Shown one piece after another: positions 41,824 through 50,817 of a DNA stretch of 64,000 nucleotides (its first letter is position 1; every line of letters starts with the position of its first letter). This DNA is from Shewanella nanhaiensis (GTDB lineage Bacteria > Pseudomonadota > Gammaproteobacteria > Enterobacterales > Shewanellaceae). The translations under genes and the position numbers were made by a program. The notes beneath the pieces are model-generated. The model did not search any database and was not told the origin of the DNA. It worked only from the letters and a program-made list of their open reading frames with translations. The stretch spans positions 1 through 64,000 of the forward strand of contig NZ_JAHZST010000006.1 in the NCBI RefSeq assembly GCF_019457885.1, written 5' to 3'.

Positions 41824-42255
41824 TTACGAACATGGTAGTTCCACTATGAGCGCATCTGAAATCTGTGTATGTAGTGCTTCCATCGACTCGATAGGGGGCG
41901 AAAAATGTTCAATGAGGCGCTGGGTTAACTGTTCAATATTTTTATCTTTAGGTAAGCATAATGGGATCGGTTGCTCTTCCGAAGTCTGCTTGCCGACTCT
42001 AGTTCGATAGGCCCTATCGAGAAACTCACCTGATGTTTCACGTACGATAAAAGTTGATTTTGTACTTAGGGAACCAGCTAGAAATCCTCGGACGTAGTAA
42101 AAACAAGGGGCAGCTGCGAGGTCTTTAGGTGCATGATTAAGTGATGTACAAGATTCAAGTACAACTCTTTCTTCATCTGTATGAGCAGTTGGGGCTGCAA
42201 GTAAGGAAAAGGGTAAAACTAATGTGAATACTAGTAATATTTGGCTGATTTTCAT
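41824..42255 (-). CDS. Secreted Rap1a/Tai-like protein
   Basis: The 143-residue product has a signal peptide (to LLA-APTA). The mature part has four cysteines and a layout resembling the Rap1a/Tai immunity fold: 'PCFYYVRGFLAGSL', then 'IPLCLPKDKNIEQLTQRLIEHFSPPIESMEALHTQISDALIVELPC'. Rap1a proteins bind and block type VI amidase effectors in the periplasm. No effector or type VI gene is in the window, so the role is open. The similarity is judged by eye and modest. Confidence 0.55.
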   Translation of the reverse strand: MKISQILLVFTLVLPFSLLAAPTAHTDEERVVLESCTSLNHAPKDLAAAPCFYYVRGFLAGSLSTKSTFIVRETSGEFLDRAYRTRVGKQTSEEQPIPLCLPKDKNIEQLTQRLIEHFSPPIESMEALHTQISDALIVELPCS

Positions 42256-42824
42256 TTTAACCCCCTTGTTATAATTTGACTCATCCGATTGTCATCACTG
42301 TATCTAAAGCAAAATAGTTATATGTTATTGGCAAGCATAATCTCTTTATTGTTATTTTTTATGCTGGCTACTCACTTAAACTTTTAGATATTGACTCTGA
42401 TGGATTTTGAGTTCCCTGTATAGCTGATTGTTACTCGAACATATAATTAACATACTATGAGCTTAGCTATTTTTCCTACTAATATACTAATAACTCATAT
42501 ATAAATTGTTCGGCGTCGTTACTCTTCGACCTTTACCAGTTAAGAGTAAATGGCTAGTTAGTGTAAACTCGGATATTCTTACTTTGCGCATCGGAAAAAC
42601 CAAGGTGTCATTTCAAGGTATTGTTTATTATAGTATAAGTCAATTCTTTTGGTGGTTTTTTGTTCAAGGGGGAGGCTGATTAAGTTTGCATTTATGTTAA
42701 TTCAGTCTTTTTTGGCTGTTTTTTAAGTTAGTTTAAGGTGTTGCGTTGGCATTAACGTTATCTTGAGTATTGAGTAAGGGCTCAAGATTTAAGTTTTACG
42801 GCAAAAGCAAAGGAAAAGAGTGAT
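42256..42824. other. Intergenic, AT-rich, nothing recognised
   Basis: About 570 bp. I find no supported frame, repeat or hairpin array. It should contain promoters for the flanking divergent genes. Confidence 0.5.
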
Positions 42825-43235
42825 ATGCAGGAAGATCTTCCCATCAAGATAGCGGCCGATGGCCAATTCTCAAGCGCACTTAAGCCCCTGTTAATGAAGC
42901 TGGAGATGTGGATCAATTTTCAAGCGCTAAAAGCGGATTGGTACGCTAGTGAAGAGCTTATCCTCTCTTTTGATTTCACCTTGGTCAGGTCATTGGATGA
43001 AAAAGTACAACAGATCACAGCTGCTAGAGTGGATAGTAATGAAAGTGCTCAGAGTTGGGTCGTGAAGCAAGGTTATGCGTATCATTATCAGAGCAGTCAT
43101 TTAATGACGATTGCTTTTATTGCGGTAGATGATCTGCTTGAAGATGGTGTTGGTATTGAACTGGCGATAAAAGATAGAATGACGACTGTTGCCAATGGGA
43201 TCGCGAGCCAGCATGGTTTACTGGCTTTGTCTTAG
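42825..43235 (+). CDS. Cytoplasmic hypothetical protein
   Basis: The 136-residue soluble protein has no signal or membrane segment. It reads as an alpha/beta domain: 'FSSALKPLLMKLEMWINFQALKADWYASEELILSFDFTLVRSLDEKVQQITAARVD', then 'YHYQSSHLMTIAFIAVDDLLEDGVGIELAIKDRM'. I do not recognise it. AGGAAAAGAG precedes the ATG, which supports expression. It faces the PLD-like gene tail to tail and appears to be transcribed alone. Confidence 0.6.
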   Translation: MQEDLPIKIAADGQFSSALKPLLMKLEMWINFQALKADWYASEELILSFDFTLVRSLDEKVQQITAARVDSNESAQSWVVKQGYAYHYQSSHLMTIAFIAVDDLLEDGVGIELAIKDRMTTVANGIASQHGLLALS

Positions 43236-43360
43236 GCATGTATTTATTACCTACAGCTCAATCCTATTGTTTGCTATGAAGTTAGTCTACTGGTCATAAC
43301 GAGAAGCAGTCAGGGCAGACTTTAAACTCTGCCCTGTTTTAATATATATCTTGCTGTTAT

Positions 43361-44569
43361 TTAATCAGCTTCCTCTTCATCCTCTTGTTTGTACTCTTCG
43401 AGTAAGCCATCTAACTGGTTATGAAACTCCTCTAGAACAGACTCAAAGTACTGATTGACGGTTTGAACGTTTTCCTCATAAAGGGCCGCAAGTGTATTAT
43501 TTATCTCTTTAACTAACTCTTCTGATGAGATGGCACTCTCATCGAATTCACCTGTGTCTGGATCGCTTTTGCCATTTTCGCATAACTCTGTATAGGTTTT
43601 CTCTCTAGCTATGTCATCGATGAATTGAGTGGAGTGAAAAGCATCTAAGATATGATTTTGATCTTCAAATGCGTCATCAAGTAAGGTGTGGGCGGTTTCG
43701 AAATTCTCTAGGTATTGCTGGAAAGTCGATTCGGGTTCTGCTTTTTTTATCTCGTCTAAAAATTCGCAGCATTTGGCTTCAAAGTCTTCTAAAAACTGTT
43801 CTGCTGATTCTTGGATTGTGTCTCTATCTATGTATCTTGCATCATCAAATGAAGGTGCTGACAAGTCAGACATGAACTCTACTAACTCCTCCATACTATC
43901 AATTTGAAAGTGAGCGACTCTAGAGTCTTCAAGTATTTGCTCAAGCATCTCTTTTAATGCATTTTTGCTAAAATCTGAACGAGTTGCTTTAGTTATTTTG
44001 TCCGCAATCTCTGTTGCACTACAGCCTTTAATCTCAAGTGGTTTAAAGTCGCTGTACAGCTCGGTTAAGGTTGATAGTAATCGCGTTTTTATTTGCTCGC
44101 CACCTGATTTTGATATGAAAAATAGTTCGGTGTTAGGGTGAGAGTCTGCACCTGTAGTGAAGTTTTGTGAGCCGATGATGGCATAATCGTCTCGAATAAA
44201 GAGCTTAATATGACACTTTTTGACGCAGTAAAGTGTTAAAGACTCTACTTGTTCACTCAGTGATGTTAGCTGCTTACACAAATAATCAAAGTGTGTGGTT
44301 TTATTTATTTGGGCGACCAAGGTCACGTCGCCTGTGCATTGTTTTATATTGTCTATGACGCTCTTAGCAAAACCTTTTTCTATTGTATAGGTGAACACGG
44401 TTAATGAGCTGCTTGGAACAATGGATATAAAGCTGTTTAGCGCTGCTTTTTTTGGTCTAAGAAAGAGCTCAATGTCGAAATCCTTTCCGTTGCCGATTGA
44501 GCATAATTCTTTAATTAAAGCATCAGTTCTAGGTGTTTTAAAATCAGAGAACTTATCATTTTTGTGCAT
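43361..44569 (-). CDS. Single-HKD phospholipase D-like protein with acidic helical tail
   Basis: The 402-residue protein has an N-terminal PLD-type domain (about 1-190) with one HxKx4D motif, 'HIKLFIRDDYAIIGSQNFTTGADSHPN'. One HKD per chain implies a dimer, as in BfiI- and Nuc-type nucleases. The remaining 200 residues are very acidic and helical ('EQFLEDFEAKCCEFLDEIKKAEPESTFQQYLENFE', ending YKQEDEEEAD). I chose ATG 44569 (AAAGGA six bases upstream); the frame stays open to 44656. It could be a nuclease in DNA processing or defence, or a lipid enzyme; no signal peptide favours the former. It has no obvious partner gene. Confidence 0.65.
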   Translation of the reverse strand: MHKNDKFSDFKTPRTDALIKELCSIGNGKDFDIELFLRPKKAALNSFISIVPSSSLTVFTYTIEKGFAKSVIDNIKQCTGDVTLVAQINKTTHFDYLCKQLTSLSEQVESLTLYCVKKCHIKLFIRDDYAIIGSQNFTTGADSHPNTELFFISKSGGEQIKTRLLSTLTELYSDFKPLEIKGCSATEIADKITKATRSDFSKNALKEMLEQILEDSRVAHFQIDSMEELVEFMSDLSAPSFDDARYIDRDTIQESAEQFLEDFEAKCCEFLDEIKKAEPESTFQQYLENFETAHTLLDDAFEDQNHILDAFHSTQFIDDIAREKTYTELCENGKSDPDTGEFDESAISSEELVKEINNTLAALYEENVQTVNQYFESVLEEFHNQLDGLLEEYKQEDEEEAD

Positions 44570-44714
44570 TTTCATTCCTTTGAAGGTAAAGATTAGGGTA
44601 AAGAGTTTATCTACTGTTTTTACTGGTTTAAAAAGCTTGAGGTCGTTCATTTGCAAGCTGATATTTAGGCGATACAGAATAAATTATATTGCTCAGTAGT
44701 TGCAATCATGTTGT

Positions 44715-45800
44715 TTACTTAGCTTTTATCGTTCTGGTGCGATGTACTGAGTGGGTAAGTTTGTCTAGCCACTGCATTGAGAGTTGTTTAAATGCTGGAC
44801 CGAGTGTGACTTCAAAGCAGCGATGGATAACATAGGCTAGTAGTAACATCACTGCGATAGTTATCGCGATAATCCAGCCGATATTATGTTGGCTGCCAAA
44901 GTAGTTGAATATCATGTAACCGATATGCTGGTGAATGAGGTACAAGGGGTAGGTGAGCACCCCAAGAAGGTAGCATGCCTTAAATCTAAAAGGGTGACTT
45001 TTACATAGGGATGTAATGCAAAAGCTAAAGAAAAATAGACTATTGAGGAAAACTAAAACTCCTGAGTTGAATTCAATCGCAAACCATTGGCTCATGAGAT
45101 CCCCAAAAAGCGTTGATTGCTTCAACACAAACAGGTAACCCACAAGCAGTAAAGTCCCCTTGGCTTTATTTAGACCATCGCGTTTTGTTAGGTAAAATAA
45201 ACAACCCACAGCAAAGTAGCCGCTCCAGTGAGGAAAAATACCGTGCCACATATCCACTGTGGCTGCCCAGTCACTAAACAGTGCTAATGTTGACCCGATA
45301 AGGGTGATAGCGACCAGATGCGGGAAGTAGTGGCCGAGCTTAAGCTGCATTACTAACAAGACAGCAAAGTAAAATTGAAGCTCAATAAACAAGGTCCAAT
45401 AAGCGCTATCAATGGAGCTTTGTCCAAAAAGCGGATTGAGCATAGTAATATTGGCAAAGAACTGCGTGAGCGTTACAGAGAAGGTCTCATCACCAATAAG
45501 CAGGGTGATCATAGTGGTTAATACAAGTGCGCACCAGTAGGCAGGAAAAAGTCGACTAAAACGTGATGCAACAAACCTGCTGGCATTACTATCTTCAATG
45601 CTCATAAATATAACAAAACCACTAATAATAAAGAAAAAATTAATTCCAACGTAACCGTATTTGGTGAACTCCCTCAGTTGTGGGAAATCCGCTATGGTGG
45701 CAAATCCCTCCATATATCCTGTATAGGTATAGTGAAAAATAACCACAGCTAAGGCAGATAAAAAGCGCAAAATATCTATTTCATAAAACCGAGTGTCCAT
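44715..45800 (-). CDS. Acyltransferase family 3 membrane protein (OafA/YrhL-like)
   Basis: The 361-residue inner-membrane protein has about ten segments. The N-terminal 'FYEIDILRFLSALAVVIFHYTYTGYM' holds the conserved Arg and His of acyltransferase 3, followed by 'YGYVGINFFFIISGFVIFMS', 'RFVASRFSRLFPAYW' and 'PLYLIHQHIGYMIF'. Such proteins O-acetylate surface sugars or other extracytoplasmic substrates. No polysaccharide genes are adjacent, so the target is unknown. Confidence 0.88.
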   Translation of the reverse strand: MDTRFYEIDILRFLSALAVVIFHYTYTGYMEGFATIADFPQLREFTKYGYVGINFFFIISGFVIFMSIEDSNASRFVASRFSRLFPAYWCALVLTTMITLLIGDETFSVTLTQFFANITMLNPLFGQSSIDSAYWTLFIELQFYFAVLLVMQLKLGHYFPHLVAITLIGSTLALFSDWAATVDMWHGIFPHWSGYFAVGCLFYLTKRDGLNKAKGTLLLVGYLFVLKQSTLFGDLMSQWFAIEFNSGVLVFLNSLFFFSFCITSLCKSHPFRFKACYLLGVLTYPLYLIHQHIGYMIFNYFGSQHNIGWIIAITIAVMLLLAYVIHRCFEVTLGPAFKQLSMQWLDKLTHSVHRTRTIKAK

Positions 45801-46223
45801 ACAGTAATTAGTCCAAATTTATTAGGTTAAAATCTAATTAATACAATATGTTTTAACATGCCCATAGCCACTTAGCTACGGGACTATTGATGGTGGACTT
45901 TACCTTTGCTTACTCTATGAAGTATTGATGAGGCGTTAGTTCGGCTAGCTAGTTAAACTTGAGGTTAATCTGGTGTTATCTGGCTATATGTATTGATAAT
46001 TAGCGGCAAAAAATTGAATTTTTGTATCGGTACAGTGATAGCTAGATGTATGTGAGATTAGTTGGGTGGAGTTTAAGGGATTCCTATGACATTCGATCCC
46101 TTAACTTTAATCTGTTTCTTTATGTTCTACTAAAACTCTTATAAAAGCTTAGTAGTACTTCTCTCGATAATATTTACCCCATAGATTTAGTTATCCATAT
46201 CAATCAATTTGAAGGGGAATATT
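45801..46223. other. Intergenic with one inverted repeat
   Basis: About 420 bp with no gene. TTAAGGGAT (46073-46081) and ATCCCTTAA (46096-46104) form a perfect 9-bp inverted repeat 120 bp upstream of the next gene; it may be an operator or weak terminator. Confidence 0.5.
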
Positions 46224-46646
46224 ATGAGTTTAACCAAGTCTGCTTTAATCAAGAAACTATTGTCAGTATCTGCAATCTTTTTGGCGTCGCTATCGGTATC
46301 GATACCAGCACAAGCTGCACCTTTACCTGTTGTGGTGGCGACCTTTAAGTCAGTGAATACCTCACTGCAATTTCATACTTCACCTAAAGCATCGTTTAAG
46401 GCATCAAATGGTGTTGAGATCGCGATTCATATGCCACGCAGCTCCGATGATAATCGTGTGTTAATTATGGATAAGGATTGGTCAATTCTGCCAACTCACC
46501 ATAAGTTGGCTAACCACATGGGGATTATTGAAGCTGCCTATGAATATACCCGCAGCGTGGGACTAAATGTTGAGTTAAGTAAGGGGGAGCAGTTTTATTT
46601 TGATGGTTGCCATGGCTTTGCTTACGAAGTGCAGATAAAGAGTTAA
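46224..46646 (+). CDS. Small secreted protein, unknown function
   Basis: The 140-residue product has a signal peptide (to AQA-APLP). The mature part of about 105 residues contains 'VVVATFKSVNTSLQFHTSPKASFKASNGVEIAIHMPRS' and a single Cys near the end ('FYFDGCHGFAYEVQIKS'). ATG 46224 follows AAGGGGAATATT and is preferred over 46209. I do not recognise the family. It precedes the serine hydrolase gene by about 190 bp on the same strand but is probably independent. Confidence 0.65.
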   Translation: MSLTKSALIKKLLSVSAIFLASLSVSIPAQAAPLPVVVATFKSVNTSLQFHTSPKASFKASNGVEIAIHMPRSSDDNRVLIMDKDWSILPTHHKLANHMGIIEAAYEYTRSVGLNVELSKGEQFYFDGCHGFAYEVQIKS

Positions 46647-46831
46647 ATCAATAATTGAGTTCGTATACCTGAATTTGGTCAATTCTGAGCTGTGAATGCT
46701 AGCCTGTAAAGTTTAGGGTTGACTTAAGTTGTTGTATTTTTATTTATTTTAAAATTACTTAATGGGGTTGGTGTTAGGATATCAAGTGTCTTGATGCTTT
46801 AACGTGAAGGTAGTTTGATTAAGGATTTACC

Positions 46832-48094
46832 ATGAAAAGATCTATTGTCGCTTTAACTGTTTTATTGGCTTTTGGTGCAACGGCTGCTGAACTCCAAAAA
46901 CGAGATAATGTTTTTATAGAAAATGCAGCTAATCATGCTATCAGTATTCACGATTGGGATAAGGCTGAAAACTCAGCATCTACATTCCCTCACGCATATA
47001 AGTTTACTCACTCATATAAGTTAAACACCTCAGGTGTAGTACCCCAGGAGTTTAAACCTGTCGATCTAGGCCTAAATAAGATTGTTGTGTCTGATATCGA
47101 GGGCGATATTAATTTAGAAACCTTCTTGCGTGAGCGTATAAAGAATCACTCTTTAGTTGTTATTAAGGGGGATAAGATTTTACATGAGCACTATTGGAAT
47201 AATATGACACCGAGCTCTACTCACCTTGATGTGTCAGTCACTAAGTCGTTTACGTCTTTGGCTGCACAAAAAGCGGTGGGTGCTGGCAAGCTGGATATGG
47301 ATAAAAAAGTGATCCATTACCTGCCTGAGTTAAAAGGAACTGTGTGGGAAACTGCCACAGTTCAAGAAGTATCTGATATGCGTACCAGTGTTATTCAGCC
47401 GGTATCGGCACATAAGAGTTGGGATGATCGTATGACTATATCTCAATCATATAACAGTGATACAGGCGTAAAAGATTACCCTAATGGGGTGTCTGATTAC
47501 TTTCCGCTTGTGACTGAGTTTAAGTACAGTATGGGTGAGACCTACACTTATCAGTGCGTGAATACTGAAGTATTAGGTAAAGTTGTTGAGAAGGTGACGG
47601 GTGAAAATCTTGCAGATATCATCGAGGTTATCTTTCAAGATGTTGGCGTTGAGAATAACGCTTACTTGATGGCAGATCATGCTGGTGGAGCAATGGCCTC
47701 TGGTGGATTGAACGCAGGTACAAAAGATTTAGCCCGTGTTGGTGCTATGCTCCTTAATGACGGTAAAAACTATCAAGGTATGCAAGTTATCTCGTCAGCA
47801 TTTATTGATTCACTATTTGATGGTAATGAGCTGGTGCGTTCAGCTTGGACTAAGAGCAAAGAGGCTGCGTTGGCCGATGGCTGGTATAAAGATCAATTTC
47901 GTTTGTTGAATCTTGATGGTCACGAGATCCTGGCTATGGTTGGTATTCATGGACAGGTGGTAGCAATGGAGCGCTCAACTGGCACCGTGATAGCGATGAA
48001 TGGCGGTTATCCGCAAACAGAAACGCCACGTATGGCGATCTCTATCTTCCATAAAGCTATTCCAGCAATATTGAAAGCTGCTGCTAGCAAGTAA
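46832..48094 (+). CDS. Serine hydrolase of the class C beta-lactamase/esterase type
   Basis: The 420-residue exported enzyme has a signal peptide (MKRSIVALTVLLAFGATAA). Its beta-lactamase-like fold has the SxxK motif in 'HLDVSVTKSFTSLAAQKAVG', a degenerate tyrosine motif region 'YTYQCVNTEVLGKVVEKVTGE' (usual YxN not clean) and 'GHEILAMVGIHGQVVAMERS' near the third motif. This group includes esterases, peptidases and 6-aminohexanoate-dimer-type hydrolases besides AmpC. Real beta-lactamase activity is unlikely to be inferred. A bidirectional terminator follows. Confidence 0.82.
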   Translation: MKRSIVALTVLLAFGATAAELQKRDNVFIENAANHAISIHDWDKAENSASTFPHAYKFTHSYKLNTSGVVPQEFKPVDLGLNKIVVSDIEGDINLETFLRERIKNHSLVVIKGDKILHEHYWNNMTPSSTHLDVSVTKSFTSLAAQKAVGAGKLDMDKKVIHYLPELKGTVWETATVQEVSDMRTSVIQPVSAHKSWDDRMTISQSYNSDTGVKDYPNGVSDYFPLVTEFKYSMGETYTYQCVNTEVLGKVVEKVTGENLADIIEVIFQDVGVENNAYLMADHAGGAMASGGLNAGTKDLARVGAMLLNDGKNYQGMQVISSAFIDSLFDGNELVRSAWTKSKEAALADGWYKDQFRLLNLDGHEILAMVGIHGQVVAMERSTGTVIAMNGGYPQTETPRMAISIFHKAIPAILKAAASK

Positions 48095-48127
48095 TGGATT
48101 GCTTTATAAGCACATTAAGTGAAAATA

Positions 48128-48157
48128 GAAAAAGGACGCCATTTGGCGTCCTTTTTC
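48128..48157. terminator. Bidirectional terminator
   Basis: A perfect 13-bp stem GAAAAAGGACGCC / GGCGTCCTTTTTC with an ATTT loop, between the convergent serine hydrolase and dCMP deaminase genes. Confidence 0.9.
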
Positions 48158-48173
48158 ATTTTGAATACTTACT

Positions 48174-48611
48174 TTACTTGCCAACCTGCATCCAGTCGAC
48201 TTTAACGCCTGATTGGTCGAACATATCTTGGCTTATCTTTATTTTGTCACCCCAACGTGACAGGAAGTCTTCGCTTGGTTGTGGACTGTGTACAGTTCTC
48301 AACCCTGTTTGGATGATCTTGGCTGCACAGTTAGGGCAGGGGAAGTGAGTGACCCAAATTTCGCAGCCGCTGAGATCTCGTTTAGCATAGAGAATGGCGT
48401 TCTCCTCTGCGTGCAGAGTTTTGAGAAGCTTCATCTCTCGATTATCCGTTTCTGCACTATCGGAGATCCCGTGGGGGTAGCCGTTGAAGCCTAAAGAGAC
48501 GATACGGTTATCTTCGGTGATCACCGCACCCACTTGAGTTGAGGGGTCTTTGCTCCAAGATGCTACGAGCTCAGCCATCTGTAGAAAACGTACGTCCCAT
48601 TTTGTCATCAT
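48174..48611 (-). CDS. Deoxycytidylate deaminase (ComEB-like)
   Basis: The 145-residue zinc deaminase has zinc ligands in 'LHAEENAILYA' (HAE) and 'PCPNCAAKII' (PCxxC), plus 'SKDPSTQVGAVITEDNRIVSLGFNGYPHGISDS', typical of dCMP deaminases. It would convert dCMP to dUMP for thymidylate synthesis. It might equally act on other deoxycytidine nucleotides. It is transcribed alone, divergent from the DUF3297 gene. Confidence 0.88.
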   Translation of the reverse strand: MMTKWDVRFLQMAELVASWSKDPSTQVGAVITEDNRIVSLGFNGYPHGISDSAETDNREMKLLKTLHAEENAILYAKRDLSGCEIWVTHFPCPNCAAKIIQTGLRTVHSPQPSEDFLSRWGDKIKISQDMFDQSGVKVDWMQVGK

Positions 48612-48653
48612 CTTTTACAGACTCCTGTTCTATGCCACTGAATAAATTACCAA

Positions 48654-48698
48654 CTAGAGGTTATTTTCTATTTAGAATAGTGATAAATCAACCTCTAG
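48654..48698. promoter_or_regulatory. Nested inverted repeat between divergent genes
   Basis: CTAGAGGTT (48654-48662) pairs with AACCTCTAG (48690-48698); inside, CTATT-TAG-AATAG. It lies 43 bp upstream of the dCMP deaminase start. It is a possible operator or a stray mobile palindrome. Confidence 0.4.
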
Positions 48699-48875
48699 GT
48701 TTTATTTTAACTCTCGCTATGTTTTTATGATGCTTTGGAGCCAATTGTGATGGATTATGTTGTCGAGTACTAATCAAGATTTATGATTCTTGTTCTTGAG
48801 CATAAGCCGCGTATTGCCTACAATAGCGCACATTTTTTTATTCCAATTTCCAACTCTATATTTGGGGTCACAACC

Positions 48876-49124
48876 ATGAACGACACAACATCGCAACCAA
48901 CTTTACCGGATCGTCTTTCGGTTAATCCTCGTAGCCCACACCACGTGGCAGCAATTTTTGAGCATGATATTGGCATTAAAGTGAACGGTAAAGAGCGCTT
49001 TGATGTTGAAGAGTATTGTATCAGTGAAGCTTGGGTTAAAGTGCCATCATCTAAAGCACTGGATCGTCGTGGCCAACCACTTTTGATGACAATTAAAGGC
49101 ACGGTTGAAGCCTTCTATCGTTAA
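48876..49124 (+). CDS. DUF3297 family protein
   Basis: The 82-residue cytoplasmic protein 'LPDRLSVNPRSPHHVAAIFEHDIGIKVNGKERFDVEEYCISEAWVKVPSSKALDRRGQPLLMTIKGTVEAFYR' matches the DUF3297 pattern nearly from end to end; the function is unknown. ATG 48876 (MNDTTSQP) is the usual family start; the frame to 48783 has no support. Confidence 0.85.
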   Translation: MNDTTSQPTLPDRLSVNPRSPHHVAAIFEHDIGIKVNGKERFDVEEYCISEAWVKVPSSKALDRRGQPLLMTIKGTVEAFYR

Positions 49125-49252
49125 AGATAGCAGCTATATAAGGCAGATATTGAAGCGGCCATCCATATTGTGGGTGGCCAGATTTTCTATCTCAAATCAC
49201 TACCTACTACAGCTTATTTTACCTGTCGCTATTTGTGAAATATGAGTGAGCA

Positions 49253-50476
49253 TTATGGACAGGCGGGAATTGTCACTGCCTGATGCTTATCATTTTCAAT
49301 CACGCCATTGATCACCTTGATATTAGTCCCACATACATTTTTGGCTTTATCTGTTATGAGTATGCTTCGTGCAAAGGCGTTCTTACTGGTGATATTTTCA
49401 AGTTTTACCCCGTCGACATTAAATAGTGCGATATTGTCGTCTCCGCTTGAGTCCAGTATGCAGTTTCTGATTAAGATATTAGTTGCGGGCAGATCATCGG
49501 GTTGATTTAGTTGAATCCCACCGCCGCTGGCTGAAAGTATTGGCGTTTGCTCAAAAATTGGTGCAGCTCTCACCATTTTGCAGTTACTGATGGTGATATC
49601 TTTAATGGCGACTTGATTGCCATCTTTATCCTTCGTCCCTCTGATAATACCCCTGGTACTGTGGGTCCATTTAATATTGTTCATAGTGAGTCGCTCTCCA
49701 CCTTTAAAGCTATAGGGAAAGGCGGACTTTTTCGCTTTGATAGCAACATAACTGCCCTTGGTATAGCCATTATCTGCTAAATCTTGGTTAGCGTTGGCAA
49801 GGTGAAATCTCCATTGAAGGCCTTTAACGTGTTCAGGAGGATAAGCTGAACCACTGCGGTAACCGTATTTGACCTGCTTATTTGCTTGTTGAATGATTTT
49901 TGGATTACTTTGGCTGTTGGTTGCACGTTTCAGATAATGTCCCATATCGCGGTAACGCCAGAGAAAATCAGGCTTAGGAAAACCTTTGTGGATATTGATA
50001 ATGATCTCGCCAGGTGATGTGCTGACCACTTCTCCCTGAGTGGCTGAGTAATGTTCACGGGTAAAGTGCAGCCCTTGCAATGTGAGTCCTTGAGTCATTT
50101 TTCCGTACACGGCTATCTGTTCAAAATCACTAAATACTAGTGTTGTTTTATTGCGTCCCTGACCTTTGAAAAGCAGCTTTCCATTGTTTCCGGTTTCAAG
50201 ACCACTGAATACCAATGTCCCTAGTTTGTCTTGATTAGAGGAGAGATTAAACTCTCCTGCAGGTAAGCTGATAGTGGCAATACTATTTTCGTTTCCGGCT
50301 ACTTTAAGGTAGGCAATCGCCTCTTCAATGGTACTGTTTAATGTCGAGGTGTTGATTTTATCAGCATCTAGATTCCATTGTTTGTGATTGGCTATCGAAG
50401 TTGCAGAGCAACCTACAAGCGTCAGAGTGACACCAAATATCGCCAGTTTTTTAAGTGGTTTTATGGGGGGAAACAT
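49253..50476 (-). CDS. Right-handed beta-helix lipoprotein
   Basis: The 407-residue predicted lipoprotein has a signal with lipobox LTLVGC. The body has repeated short strands typical of a pectate-lyase-like beta-helix: 'TLVFSGLETGNNGKLLFKGQGRNKTTLVFSDFEQIAVYGKMTQGLTLQGLHF', 'IKDITISNCKMVRAAP', 'NILIRNCILDSSGDDNIALFNVDGVKLENITSKNAFARSILITDKAKNVCGTNIKVINGVI'. It may bind or cleave a polysaccharide, but no catalytic set is clear. GGAGGG precedes the ATG. It stands divergent from glnD. Confidence 0.75.
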   Translation of the reverse strand: MFPPIKPLKKLAIFGVTLTLVGCSATSIANHKQWNLDADKINTSTLNSTIEEAIAYLKVAGNENSIATISLPAGEFNLSSNQDKLGTLVFSGLETGNNGKLLFKGQGRNKTTLVFSDFEQIAVYGKMTQGLTLQGLHFTREHYSATQGEVVSTSPGEIIINIHKGFPKPDFLWRYRDMGHYLKRATNSQSNPKIIQQANKQVKYGYRSGSAYPPEHVKGLQWRFHLANANQDLADNGYTKGSYVAIKAKKSAFPYSFKGGERLTMNNIKWTHSTRGIIRGTKDKDGNQVAIKDITISNCKMVRAAPIFEQTPILSASGGGIQLNQPDDLPATNILIRNCILDSSGDDNIALFNVDGVKLENITSKNAFARSILITDKAKNVCGTNIKVINGVIENDKHQAVTIPACP

Positions 50477-50817
50477 AAAGCCCTCCTTTATTGTTAGTGT
50501 GTAAACCTTTACCTGTTTTAAATATTCACAACAATATTTATATAGTAATATAAATATTATTAAAGTGGGTTTACACTTCTTTAAATTAAAATAAGCATAA
50601 TAAGTGCTAACTTTTGTTTATATGGATCATTTTTATAATGGTTAATAATGAGATTAGCTGGCTCATCTACTGGCTCTGATAAGATTGATGGGGTGTTGTT
50701 TATTTGTAATGTTTGTTGAGATCATCTACCCTATTTGTCATACAAAGGCCATTGCATAACGGTTTGATTCATTAAGAAACCTTAGTTATTCCCTATGTAA
50801 ATAACCACAGGAGAAGC
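50477..50817. other. Divergent intergenic region before glnD
   Basis: About 340 AT-rich bp with no gene. I see no sigma-54 promoter before glnD; expression is probably constitutive. Confidence 0.4.

Noticed and set aside
46832..48094. Antibiotic-resistance beta-lactamase
   Set aside because: The SxxK motif is present, but the second and third motifs are not those of AmpC; the broader serine hydrolase family is the safer call.
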